Shown piece by piece: positions 1 to 8,989 of a DNA stretch of 22,187 bases. The stretch lies in the NCBI GenBank assembly GCA_033557675.1, contig JAWQRM010000482.1, forward strand, positions 1-22,187. Direction: 5' to 3'. Both the position numbers and the translations under genes were made by a program. The DNA comes from Coptodactyla brooksi (taxonomy: Eukaryota; Arthropoda; Insecta; Coleoptera; Scarabaeidae). Each line of letters begins with the position of its first letter. The stretch's first letter is position 1. Below the pieces are notes generated by a model. That model was not told where the DNA came from, did no database searches, and saw only the letters and a program-made list of their open reading frames with translations.

Positions 1-40
1 ATTTAAATTAAAATTCTCGTTATTTAATTGTCATAGTGCG
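1..40 (-). mobile_element. Mar-A mariner 5' terminus, cut by window edge
   Basis: This is the reverse complement of the first ~40 bp of the mariner family that is most complete at 11681-12694. The shared core is ATTAAATAACGAGAATTTTA. Position 40 is the outer end, and TA (the Tc1/mariner target dinucleotide) follows at 41-42. The rest of the copy would lie upstream of the window. The stretch 43-230 shows nothing I recognise. Confidence 0.75.
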
Positions 41-230
41 TATTTTGTCACATGGTTAATTTTATTTAATCTTGCATTAGAGAATGAAAGCTCTATATGC
101 CATTTTGTATCTTTCCTGTGGTTCTGATGGTAAAAAATCTTGTGTAACAGTTGCTGCAGCCCCGGTTAAAAATAAAATTATTATCTCATTCGAACTTGCT
201 ATATTATTATTTACTATTTATTTATTAATC

Positions 231-554
231 TTCACGACCATTCTTAAAACGATTGAACCACTCATTAATTCTAGCTTTAGACATACAATCGCCACTATAC
301 ACTTTTTTCGTCAATTCGTAAGTCTCCGCACATTTTTTCCCAGTTTAAAACAAAATTTAATATTTGCTCTTTGTTCCATTGTTTTTACATCAACGCAATT
401 TTTATCGTTATTCAAATGGCTGTAACTTTGTAACCTGCTATCGGATTAACATAAACTTGGGAGCATTCGAAAGAGGTGACTATATGTTCGACAGATGGCG
501 CTACCTATTGTACGATTTGAATAAAAATTCTTGTTATTTAATTGTTCTACTGTG
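231..554 (-). pseudogene. Mar-A mariner 5' fragment with transposase N-terminus
   Basis: Read on the minus strand, this starts with the Mar-A terminal repeat (540-554, ending ACTGTG), continues through the 5' leader shared with the copies at 7146 and 11681, and enters the transposase start. Downstream it encodes a helix-turn-helix segment of the mariner type, with DCMSKARINEWFNRFKNGRE readable near 231-280. Sequence similarity stops at about 231, so only the DNA-binding N-terminus survives and no catalytic domain is present. The dinucleotide outside 554 is TG rather than TA, so the target duplication has decayed. The plus-strand open frames across this region are shadows of the inverted element. 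Confidence 0.8.
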
Positions 555-704
555 TGCTATAATGCTTATAAACAACATATACGATATCTCTGATAATTAA
601 CAATCTTATAATATTCACAAAACTTTCTTTGTTCTGACCGGTATCCTACAATATTTGAATCCGTATTTTATTGTTCCCAGTACCATTCATTGCATATCTT
701 GTTA

Positions 705-1560
705 TATACAGGGTGTCAAAATGTGGAAAACCAATAATCTTAACCCAAATTACTCCTCTATAAAAGTTGGTTTCAGTACGGAATAGTATGTTCGCAGAGA
801 AACTGTAGAATTATGAGTTGTCATCTGCAATAACCACTTCAATTCCTCAACATTTACAAGGTGAGTGTCACAACTGTCACTCACCGATTTCGATGCAATT
901 TGGTACAGCGGTAGAATGGACAAAAATTAGGTTTCCGTATTTTTTTATACATGCTCTAGAAGCCTCTGGGCGAGCAATAAAGGTTGAAAACTGAGGGAAA
1001 AAGTATTTATTCGCTTGTATATTGAAAACGAAAACTGTTATCAAAATGTGGTAAAGGCAAACCGATATTCATAAAAAAATATGAAAAAATTAAAAGGGGT
1101 AAACTACCCCTAGTTTTTTCGAATAATTTAAAAACTACTCTATCGATTTTGACGGCGTTACGTATACATATAACACGTAACATTTAAAAATCCTATGGAG
1201 GATATTATATATCCTCTTTCCGTAAGAATAACGTGATAAAACTGTTAAATATTTAGAAAATACTTTGAAGAAAAACCGCAAATTAGTCACACAATAATAT
1301 ATTTGTGGTAAAATAAGACATTTACAACATTTAGAAATGGTTGGAATTAAGTACCCTAATAAAAAGTCATTCTTTCGCGGGTATTAATGGCTGATTTTGA
1401 TGAAATTTTATTAATTTAGCACGATGTTTGTTTTCTGCGTGACATAAAAACCTTTAAAGGGACTTATAAAGATTAGAAATTAGGGGTAGAAAGTACATTT
1501 TCGCCAGTATCTCGAAAACGAAAACTTGTCGAAAAATTTTAAGTATTAGTATTTCTTTCT
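705..1560. repeat. Old dispersed repeat beginning TATACAGGGTGTC
   Basis: The region opens with TATACAGGGTGTC at 705-717, a terminus-like motif that recurs in several families here. It contains two diverged sub-units. One (about 884-1045) has GATTTCGATGCAATTT and ends in GAAAACGAAAACTGTTATC. The other (about 1389-1535) has GATTTTGATGAAATTT and ends in CTCGAAAACGAAAACTTGTC. A third GAAAACGAAAA occurrence is at about 15629. No coding potential is visible. It is probably a non-autonomous transposon or satellite-derived repeat; the family is not identified. Confidence 0.5.
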
Positions 1561-3359
1561 AAAAACCTCTATCGATGTTCCATGGACTAAATTATCCTTG
1601 TTTTCTTTAAATAATAAAATCGATATAAGGTATATAAATAAATAGTTATCTGTAATAAGTTTAAAAACAATAAACAGAAAAAAAATGCTCTGATCTGAAC
1701 TATAGGTATTCTCAGGGCCATATAATTGGATTTGTTGCTTTGCCTTTTTTACAAAGATGTGTGACAACGAACATGATATTGGAGTTATAGAGTTAAGTTA
1801 GTGAACCATAGAAGAAGTGGCGGCATAAACTTCCACCTTCTACCAATACTTTTATCGGTTGGTTCTTAATTTTAATATTAAAAATATAAAGTTTAATACT
1901 TGTTTAATGATTACTAATTTAACACTGAGATAAGATATATATTACTCAATAATAATTAAGGTTTTAATTTCAGTACATCTACTGCAAGTGGAATATTTTT
2001 AAATATTCCAGAAAAAATCTACTATGGCTTTAGTGAACGACATGAAAGTAAGTGATTTTGTCGCCCTCATAAGCACAGCTGTAAAAGATTCCCTACACAA
2101 CGCACCGTGCAAATTTATGTCCGAGAATTTAATATGACAGCTAAATATAGTAAGTTTAGTAAGAATTTTGTAGAATTTGGTTGCATCAAATTCTGATAAA
2201 GCGTTTTTAAGTAATAACATGGTAAAAATATAATTATGTTTTATTCCAAACGTGGTGCAGCACAAAAGGCCGATTCTTTATAGGATCTAGAAATAAGCAC
2301 CGATTGTAATAAACTTGTTTTCAATTTCAAAAAAGCTGCATTATTTTTATAGCAATTGCAAATGGGAAATCTAAGAAAAACCGCTCCACATATAAGCAAA
2401 AAAGCATACATTATGACCGAAGGAAACCACTAGAGCAGCTTTACGTTAAGTGTATTTACAAAGTTCTTATAGATTCTTATGTGTTACAAATCAAAAGCAC
2501 ATTATAAATAAAAGACGAAAAACAAAAAGATTCAAGCAGAAATTTATGTGTAACAGAATACAGATTTTATAAAAACTATATTCAAATAACGGTATGTTAA
2601 ATTAATTGCTATTAACGGTATGTGTTATAATTTAAAGGTTTTTGTAAATTACTTTTATTCCAGTTATTTAATGAATACATACATTTATTTTTATTTATAA
2701 TATGTTTTGAAACATATAATGTTCGTAAAATAACGACCTTTCCAGGAATAGATATAATGGTTAAAATTTAGTAGAATAATAATCTCTTCAGGAATGGTTA
2801 AACTAAAAATTAACAAGGAAAACAATATCCTCTTGGCCTCTCGCTTTTGTAAACTCGTTAAAAATTAAAAATAAAATACTACTTTAATGGAGATGAATAA
2901 TTAAAATTTATAATTTGCATTTGTTACATGAAATAAAAAACTTATCACAACTTTCATACTTTGACAGTTCTTAGTTTCATTGTCTCTGTTGCAACTACTG
3001 TAACATCAACTGCTTTACCACACGCATAAAATTTCTTTTGATAGTGACTTATTTTAAATGTTTGTTGAAATGTAAAAATTACATATTATTTAAACTCAAA
3101 AAACTTGTAGAAACATAAAAAAAGTTTGATTACAATACGGAATGGTGATGATTGAATGCAGCGGCCCTGTCATCCATAGATTGTGTTCCATGATTAACGA
3201 ATTGTGCCCATTTCATCAGTGCTCTGAATAATCGGTTGCACCATGTGCTGCGTTCTACTAAATTCTTTTTAAATAAATGAATAAATTTAAATTACTACAA
3301 ACAAAATTTCAATCTACCTTGTTCTGGACTTGATGTTTTAATTACTCAGTTTCGTGTAC
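1561..3359. other. AT-rich stretch with no assignable gene
   Basis: Stop codons are dense in all frames and no protein similarity was recognised. The longest open frame (minus strand, 1999-2265, 88 codons) has no recognisable motif and overlaps an exon-like plus-strand segment at 1974-2047. From 2300 to 3100 the sequence is mainly A/T runs. I see no terminal repeats or simple repeats that would mark a transposon. Confidence 0.6.
1974..2047 (+). other. Possible internal exon (speculative)
   Basis: The 74-nt segment follows a pyrimidine-rich acceptor-like sequence ending TTTTAATTTCAG (1962-1973) and is followed at 2048 by GTAAGTG, a near-ideal 5' splice donor. One of three frames is open throughout (24 codons; it ends with residues YYGFSERHE); the other two contain stops. 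No family was recognised. Such a combination can arise by chance in AT-rich DNA, so confidence is low. Confidence 0.15.
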
Positions 3360-3720
3360 AAGCTGTCCGCGAATTTTACCATCAATTAATGTCAGCAAAC
3401 TGAATTACGTCACCTTATCTTAATTTCCCCGACGAACTTTTTAATAACCCTGGTAGGGGGTAAGTAGGGGAACTCGCCATTGAATAGAGAAACTTTTTAA
3501 TGGACGTGGACATTAAACAGCTTTCTGTAAAGGGACCGGATAAAATTTTGCTCGGTCCCTTCCACTCTACACGGTAGACAAGTCGGAATAAATAATTATT
3601 TGCTCCGTAGGAATGATGTTGGAATGCAGAAACCTCAATTGTTTCGAGCTTTCGGGGACGAAATTCCAACGAACTTTCTCGTTAATCCTTCTGCATAATG
3701 TCATCAAGCGAGTTTTGGGA
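3360..3720. other. Moderate-GC patch with two hairpins, no recognised gene
   Basis: This segment is visibly less AT-rich than its surroundings. It contains a minus-strand open frame of 84 codons (3415-3669) with no recognisable domain. Two perfect inverted repeats are present: AGGGACCG/CGGTCCCT (3531-3538 with 3553-3560) and GTTGGAAT/ATTCCAAC (3618-3625 with 3663-3670). It could be a conserved non-coding element or an unrecognised repeat. Confidence 0.3.
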
Positions 3721-3873
3721 TGTATACTTCATACTCGGATTTATATTGCTATATGTTCCATTAGCTAATACATGGTACATTTACCCAAACATTTTGCTCA
3801 AAGCCGGTAGGAAAAAGGACAAAACAGGGTAGGAAAAATTGTCATGGAAACTTGATCCCTTTTGGTCTTGTTT

Positions 3874-3960
3874 GAACCAAGTAAATATTTCTGGAATTTT
3901 TAGAGATATTGAAACGAAATTTGAGAGATATATTATAGTAAATTGCGCATTTACTTTGAA
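3874..3960 (+). repeat. Left inner terminal inverted repeat of the 3.8-5.1 kb element
   Basis: From GAACCAAG to TTTACTTTGAA this matches the reverse complement of 4991-5078 with a few substitutions and short indels. Shared blocks include CTGGAATTTTTAGAGATAT and GTAAATTGCGCATT. Confidence 0.85.
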
Positions 3961-4129
3961 TTTTTTAAACTATCTTGAATCTCCGGCTTAACCGGAAGCA
4001 ATGCCAACCGAAGTAATGCAAAAATATGAGGTTCGATATTTTTTATTTTAATACCAACCGAGATAATGAGATAATGAGGTCTATTAAAGAAACACAATCA
4101 CATTATTAACCAAAATGAAATGAATTACA

Positions 4130-4883
4130 GAACACTGACGTAAAACAGGAGTACGATGTAAACCGAAACTACATCTTGACAGTACCCAAGTTGATTTGTA
4201 AATTCTTCTATAACGTTGGCTATTATTTCTGGTGGAATTATTTGAATCTTTTGGGTTATTTTTTCAGCTAGCTCTTGCAAATTATTTGATCTATTAACAT
4301 AAACTTTTGACTTTAAATAACCCCATAGAAAAGAGTCCAGTGGGTTAAGGTCGGGGGATCGCGTAGGCCATTCAATGGTACCTCTTCTTCCAATCCATCG
4401 TGTGATAAAATGTCCTGTCGAAACCAGACATTAGTTGGCAATTGTCCATTTACCTCCAGCGCCGGAATCACTTGTGTGTCTAAAAGCTCTAAATACCTTT
4501 CTCCGTTTAAAGTTTCTTTGAAGAAGAAAAGCCACACAATTCTGTTATTGTAAATACCGGAGCAGACGTTTAATTAATGTTGCGTATGAGCCTCCTGTAT
4601 CCATATTTTTCTCATCTTAATATCCTTCCTACTGGACGAGGGCTAATTTCGTGCATATTTGCCAGTTCAGTAGTAGATAAATGGGGATTTTCCTCTACAG
4701 ATATAGCAACTAGATATAGGTATTATATCTTCGTAAAGTTTTTATCACTATTGAATGTCATATCTGTCGATTTGGATGAATCTCATTAAAAAGATCGCAT
4801 ACTTCTTGATGCGTCCTTCTTCTGTTCCCAACCCCAACCATCATTAATATTTCTATTCTTCCTCTTTCACTTAACTCAGCCAT
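4130..4883 (-). pseudogene. Broken mariner/IS630-type transposase
   Basis: Translation on the minus strand starts at an ATG (4881-4883), giving MAELSERGRIEILMMVG and a DNA-binding N-terminus with EVCDLFNEIHPNR, typical of the DUF4817-like helix-turn-helix of this transposase group. Stops and frameshifts follow. In 4313-4537 the catalytic core is recognisable: RYLELLDTQVIPALEVNGQL, then WFRQD where the family has WFQQDGAPPH. A C-terminal segment with YLKSKVYVNRSNNLQELAEK lies near 4240-4320, and the protein ends near 4160. The aligned region has in-frame stops, frameshifts and a damaged catalytic block, so it cannot make an active transposase. The family placement comes from these motif blocks, not from a search. 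Confidence 0.8.
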
Positions 4884-4990
4884 TTTACGTTTAAGTTAAA
4901 ACGCTACGTATTTTGACGGCTCACTGCTAATGTGAGTTTCATAGAGACAAAAAGTAGGTACTTTTTTGTTTGTTACTATCTCGGTTGCTA

Positions 4991-5078
4991 TTGAAAGTCA
5001 ATGCGCAATTTACTGTCATATATATCTTCCAAATTTCGTTTCGATATCTCTAAAAATTCCAGAGATATTACTTGGTTC
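4991..5078 (-). repeat. Right inner terminal inverted repeat of the 3.8-5.1 kb element
   Basis: This is the inverted partner of 3874-3960 and the outer flank of the transposase 5' end. Terminal repeats of this length are longer than the ~30 bp usual for mariner. Confidence 0.85.
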
Positions 5079-5332
5079 CACACATCTGCCCAACACTGTA
5101 TAGTGTATACTACATATTGGATTTATTTCTGAATTATTCTGGTCATTGGTCAGGTTCGATAAGTTTTACCGTCGGAGGGTTACTTCGTAATTTGGACTGG
5201 TGAGAAGACCGTCTAGTTCATCTGAGTTATATTGTTAATATTTTTACTATTGGCTTGTTAAACGATCTACGATTCATTGTGTTCTCTTTTACTATATCTT
5301 TTACTATTTTACTATACGCTTGTAGTCCTTGA

Positions 5333-5345
5333 GGTCACAGTGACC
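5333..5345. repeat. Perfect 13-bp palindrome in piggyBac end
   Basis: GGTCACAGTGACC is a perfect inverted repeat with a one-base centre, placed six bases inside the left terminus. Subterminal palindromes are often transposase contact sites; that role here is inference. Confidence 0.7.
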
Positions 5346-5454
5346 CGATATATGCATAAAAAAATAATACAAAATAATAAAAAATATTACAAATACTAAA
5401 TCTAAAAACGAGGGAATATCACATAAATTCTGAACCTTTCATAAATATTCATTA

Positions 5455-6535
5455 CACTTATAACATGTTATACATATATTATTATTGTCACATTTTGGTA
5501 GACACATATTCAGCTTGTTGAATACGAGATTTATGTTCTCTGGACATCATATAGGGAGTTAGCAAATGCATCATAAGTACTAACATCAAGTATATTATAG
5601 AACAAAATAATACGCCATCGATTGGTTTTTCTTTTGCAGGTACACTCTGCAATACTTTGATCTAACGTATCCACCGTCCTTTTGGTAGAGTTATAATCTA
5701 GTATCATTTGTGGCCTCTTGTCGTCCCTGCTACTCCCTTCCTTATCAATCACAGTGTAGTATGCTCATGAGAGCATACTGCACTGTTTTTATTTTCTTTT
5801 TATGCACACGTGACACAATTGTGGTATCCTCGGTAAAATAAAAAGTAGAACTATGCACTTCTTTACTTATTGTAATCACGGAAAGTTCGGGTTTATTTTT
5901 TCTAACCTAGCATGTGTTAAGTTTAAATCTAGTCGCATCCCCTGATTTTTTTTCTGGTTAAGAAAAAGCTTAAGCTTTCATGGCGTAGGAATTACCACTG
6001 TCACAGAAGAGTCCATATCTTGCTGGCTTGCTGGGAATATACTGTTTGAAAGGACAATGACCTCTGAAGCCAACAAATTGTTAGTCAACAGTAACATTAT
6101 CATCTACATTGTACAATTTAGGCATAATTTTTATCTATTTTTCCCAAAACTCTCTTATATAGGCCCATTTGTCTTGTGTTTAATATGCGTGATATAATTT
6201 AATATGTGTGATTTATAAACTCCTGCCAACAATTATAATCCTGTATATGCTTGTATTGCAATATTATCCAGATCTTCCCAATCGCTCATTCCTCATTTTC
6301 AACACAATATTTTCAAGTGCAGGGTTCACGATAATTTGAAAGGCAGATACAATATCCTTCACTCTGGATATGGCGTACCTAGTTGGACCAGGAGTAATTT
6401 TTATTATATTTTGACTATAACTTTACCTTTTAACTATACTAACCGCACAAGAACGCCAGTATTTGTTTGGACTACGTCATTATCTCAATAATCATAGTCT
6501 GCTTCTGGTATTTCTTCGTCAGATAGAAATTGCTT
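5455..6535 (-). pseudogene. piggyBac transposase remnant
   Basis: Minus-strand fragments run in family order. First is an acidic N-terminus, DEEIPEADYDY (about 6485-6530). Next is a central block where VD-stop-QFVGFRGHCPFK (about 6030-6095) matches the family's VDE-x-L-x-x-FRGRCPF with a stop replacing E; the aspartate is the second catalytic position. It continues into QYIPSKPARYG (about 6010-6045). Then comes an open frame (5531-5752) with KRPQMILDYNSTKRTVDTLD, the block carrying the third catalytic aspartate, followed by RKTNRWRIILFYNILDVS. After a frameshift, a cysteine-rich tail PKCDNNNICITCYKC (about 5455-5503) corresponds to the C-terminal zinc finger that binds the element ends. Multiple stops and frameshifts make it non-functional. 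Confidence 0.85.
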
Positions 6536-6799
6536 CACCAATATTTATGATGATGCTTATCCAACACTGTATATAAAGAATCTGAAGTTCCCTATTTATA
6601 TGATATATTAGTATGCACTTACAGACTTGCTCACTTATAGTATTCATACAAATAAGTTTGAAAATAAAATTGCATAAAATCAAATAAATCTAAATAGTTT
6701 TAGTTTTCATCATAATGACCCGAGGATTATATACGTAACAATCTTGTTTAAAAAATTTACGAATAATTCCTTGTAAAAACAAATTGACAATACTATACT

Positions 6800-6967
6800 T
6801 TACACGTGAAAGATGACAAAGTTATAGAACCTGAAAATTCTTCTTTCCGGATAGCGATTGAAATACTCCGCGGATGCAACATCATAATTATTATTATTCT
6901 CGATAAAGCCCTCCAACAGATCAATTTGTTCATAATTTTCACAAGCCACTGTGAAATTTGACACTGT
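6800..6967 (-). pseudogene. DUF4817-like transposase N-terminus remnant
   Basis: One minus-strand frame runs without a stop for 55 codons and reads ...NYDVASAEYFNRYPERRIFR... The pattern AxEYFxRYPxRR resembles the DUF4817 helix-turn-helix found at the N-terminus of many arthropod Tc1/mariner-related transposases, including the start of the element at 3824-5099. No catalytic part follows, and no terminal repeat could be tied to it. A longer overlapping minus-strand frame (6793-6993) has no recognisable motif. Confidence 0.4.
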
Positions 6968-7145
6968 TCAGTTTGTTGACCATTAAAAAACACTTATAAA
7001 CCGTCAGTAGTCCAAATGGTAGTATTCGCAAGCTATTAGGAAGTTATTAGCTGCGACGACTTATTTTGTTTATTAAAAATCATCACTTCGTTCTAACCCA
7101 AAACGTGCCCGAAGAACATACTTTTTTCTAAAATCTCACAACATA

Positions 7146-7390
7146 TACAGTATGACAATTAAATAACGAGAATTTTAATTTAAATCATAGAACACGTAGC
7201 GCCATCTATCGAACATATATATTGTCAGAAAGGTACAAGTCACCTCTTTCAAATGCACCCAAGTTCATGCCAATCGGATGACAGGTTACAAAGTTACAGC
7301 CATTTGAATGACAAGCCAATTGTAAAAATTGTGGCGATGTAAAAAAGAACACAATGAAACAAAGAGCAAATATTAAATTTTGTTTTAAAC
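7146..7390 (+). mobile_element. Mar-A mariner 5' fragment
   Basis: The fragment opens with the Mar-A terminal repeat (TACAGTATGAC followed by AATTAAATAACGAG), with TA immediately outside at 7144-7145. It then follows the 5' leader of the family (AACACGTAGCGCCATCTATC and onward) and ends just inside the transposase start, after ATTAAATTTTGTTTTAAAC (to 7390). The body and 3' end are missing, and a Tc1-type inverted-repeat segment follows 38 bp later. Confidence 0.85.
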
Positions 7391-7428
7391 TTTTATCAGT
7401 TTCACTGATGGTCTTGCACCCACATGTA

Positions 7429-7864
7429 CAGTAGCGGCCAGAAATATATTCAACCATGAAATATGTCCTCATAACTTTCTTCAAAGTTATCCAATCGAGC
7501 TGGAAATTTCCATGGACACGTGTACCACCTATCCGCATATCTTGCGGTTTTTTGAGTATTCAAATTTGGCATGTTGGGGGTTTGCTCCAAATCAAGATGT
7601 TTGCAAATTTTCACTTTTCATTGTTTTTTCTCTAACTCGTTTTTTTGACAACTTCCCCAGTGATTGTCTAGTCGATACGAAAGGATTCACCAAAGTTATA
7701 TCATTGATTATCTTGAGTTTTGCCGTTTTGTTATTTCTCTTTCTAAAATTTTGTGATTGGTCTAAGTATTTGTGAATACGGTGGAGTTATCCAGCCCGAT
7801 TGGATAACTTTGAAGAAAGTTATGAGGAAATATCATAGTTGAAATATATTTCTAGCCGCTACTA
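7429..7864. mobile_element. Tc1-type inverted-repeat element (MITE or deleted copy)
   Basis: A 436-bp segment has ~75-bp inverted ends. The left end (7429-7503) runs CAGTAGCGGCCAGAAATATA to CCAATCGAGCTGG; the right end (7791-7864) is its inverted counterpart, CCAGCCCGATTGG to TAGCCGCTACTA. TA precedes the left end at 7427-7428. The interior holds an 87-codon frame (7512-7775) without recognisable motifs. The shorter relative at 21629-21825 has a Tc1 transposase motif between the same ends, which is why I place this one in the Tc1 group. Confidence 0.8.
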
Positions 7865-8057
7865 CATAAAGGATCATTTTAATAAAACTTTGTGATACAT
7901 TTTGATTATGAATTCGTCGAAACTGCTTGATGATGGGCCTTCCTAATTTGTTTTTTTTTGCAGAAACTATTATCAACTGTTTAATTGGATTTACCACCGA
8001 ATATTTCAAAAAATTTTAGTAACTAATTTGACAGACACAAGATAATATATAAAGTAA
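7865..8057 (-). repeat. Satellite-like monomer abutting the Tc1-type element
   Basis: Directly outside the right end of the element is a unit related, as reverse complement, to the tandem 171-bp monomers at 21826-22163. Shared blocks include TTTTAATAAAACTTTGTG, TTGATTATGAATT and GGATTTAC. It is somewhat longer than 171 bp because of small insertions. A partial next unit (GAAAATTGCTGGATGGGCTT) follows to about 8085. Confidence 0.7.
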
Positions 8058-8097
8058 TACGAAAATTGCTGGATGGGCTTTATTGAAATCTGTATCT

Positions 8098-8162
8098 TTT
8101 ATATATTTAATATAAAAGATTATTTTTTATATCTTTTATATATATATAATAAATATATATTA
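8098..8162. repeat. A/T-only low-complexity run
   Basis: Mostly TA and TTTTATA runs (e.g. TTTTATATATATATAATAAA). It has no sign of function and may be an expanded microsatellite. Confidence 0.8.
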
Positions 8163-8640
8163 TGTGAAATAGTGGGACAAAAAATATTTGAACTTCACTG
8201 CTACTTAACATAAAGAAATAAAACTTAAAGAATTCAAAATATTCAAAGTCCGATAAATGCTGATGTTTGAAATATCAAGATTTGATTACTTTTTAGTGAC
8301 ACGCACAAAAATATTGCAAACTACCAAGCTACGATTAACAAATTCTTAGAACAGCACTTCACTACTTTCTACTAGGAAAAGCTGCTTTCTTTTTTGGCAC
8401 TATCCCTAAAACTAGACTTTTTTGACATTTCCTTCCTTACATAAAATATAACTAGAAGGTGAACATCGTACACGACTTTCTCTTACCTTGCCCCTGGTTT
8501 AAATATAAAAAAAAAATGTAAAAAGAATTTCCATTCGTGCCTGTCATCTTTTTCCAAAAATGTGTAAGTAATGTCTAATAATTAAAGTGACCCTGAAGTG
8601 TTATAAGGACTCTGAAGTTGGGTAGTTTTTAGAATAAGAA
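8163..8640 (-). repeat. Composite repeat C/F, inverted, copy at 8.2-8.6 kb
   Basis: Near identical to 10590-11100 over most of its length, but without a ~110-bp segment present at about 10685-10810. It contains module F at about 8440-8510 (CTTACCTTGCCCCTGGTTTA), which occurs in the opposite orientation at about 19618 and 20513. There is no coding potential. Confidence 0.75.
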
Positions 8641-8779
8641 TTTCTCGAAAATTGCTGGATGGGCTTTCTTGATTTTTCGCGAAAACTATTATAAATTCTT
8701 TAAATGGATTTACTGAAAATTTGGACAATTTTCAGTAACCAGTTTGAGATGCGAGATAAAATATGAAGTAGAGTAGCGG
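8641..8779 (-). repeat. Satellite-like monomer, partial
   Basis: The reverse complement matches the 171-bp monomer at 21826-21996 (blocks TTTTATCTCGCATCTC, AAACTGGTTACT). It ends exactly where a Tc1-type end begins, as at the 7.86- and 21.83-kb junctions. Confidence 0.7.
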
Positions 8780-8902
8780 TCAGTAATATATCAGAAGTAT
8801 TTCCTAGAGTTTTCGTTCAATAAATAAAGGTTTTTTAAGAATATCGCGTATTTTTTGATCGAACCACGTAACTTCCAAAATCGCTGTTATTCCACCGCTA
8901 CA
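8780..8902. mobile_element. Very short Tc1-type inverted-repeat relic
   Basis: The segment starts GAGTAGCGGTCAGTAATATA and ends CCACCGCTACA, an inverted pair resembling the ends of the 7429 and 21629 elements. It is only ~123 bp, so it is either a MITE or a badly deleted copy. Confidence 0.45.
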
Positions 8903-8989
8903 TTGAGGATGTCAATAACGTTTGTATTTCTTTGACAACATAATCGTCCGTTAACAGCGGCATGTAATTACTGGCCCACGTTACACTTG

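Larger units (their letters stand above)
3824..5099 (-). mobile_element. Mariner-like transposon with long terminal inverted repeats
   Basis: The element is about 1.28 kb and is bounded by ACAGGGT (3824) and its inverted counterpart ACACTGT (ending 5099). The inner parts of the ends (3874-3960 and 4991-5078) are well-matched inverted repeats. Between them lies a minus-strand transposase remnant, so the element is oriented right to left. TA follows the right end at 5099-5100; the left flank does not show a clear TA. Because both ends and most of the coding region persist, this is a near full-length but inactive copy. Confidence 0.8.
5327..6725 (-). mobile_element. Decayed piggyBac-family transposon
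   Basis: The element is about 1.4 kb. Its left end reads CCTTGAGGTCACAGTGACCC (from 5327) and its right end, reverse complemented, reads CCTCGGGTCATTATGA (from 6725), an imperfect inverted pair. The canonical TTAA target duplication is not intact: TAGT lies outside the left end and ATTA outside the right. A piggyBac transposase remnant fills the interior on the minus strand. The length is shorter than a typical ~2.4-kb autonomous piggyBac, consistent with internal deletions. Confidence 0.75.

Noticed and set aside
84..425. A 113-codon plus-strand open frame
   Set aside because: Its second half is the antisense of the inverted Mar-A fragment, and the first half has no recognisable motif.
12..554. 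A tandem or palindromic structure formed by the two inverted Mar-A ends at 1-40 and 231-554
   Set aside because: Both are in the same orientation and end in separate TA or TA-like sites, so they look like two independent fragments.
7206..7538. A 110-codon minus-strand frame
   Set aside because: It spans the junction of the Mar-A fragment and the Tc1-type end, so it is a chance fusion of two mobile elements.
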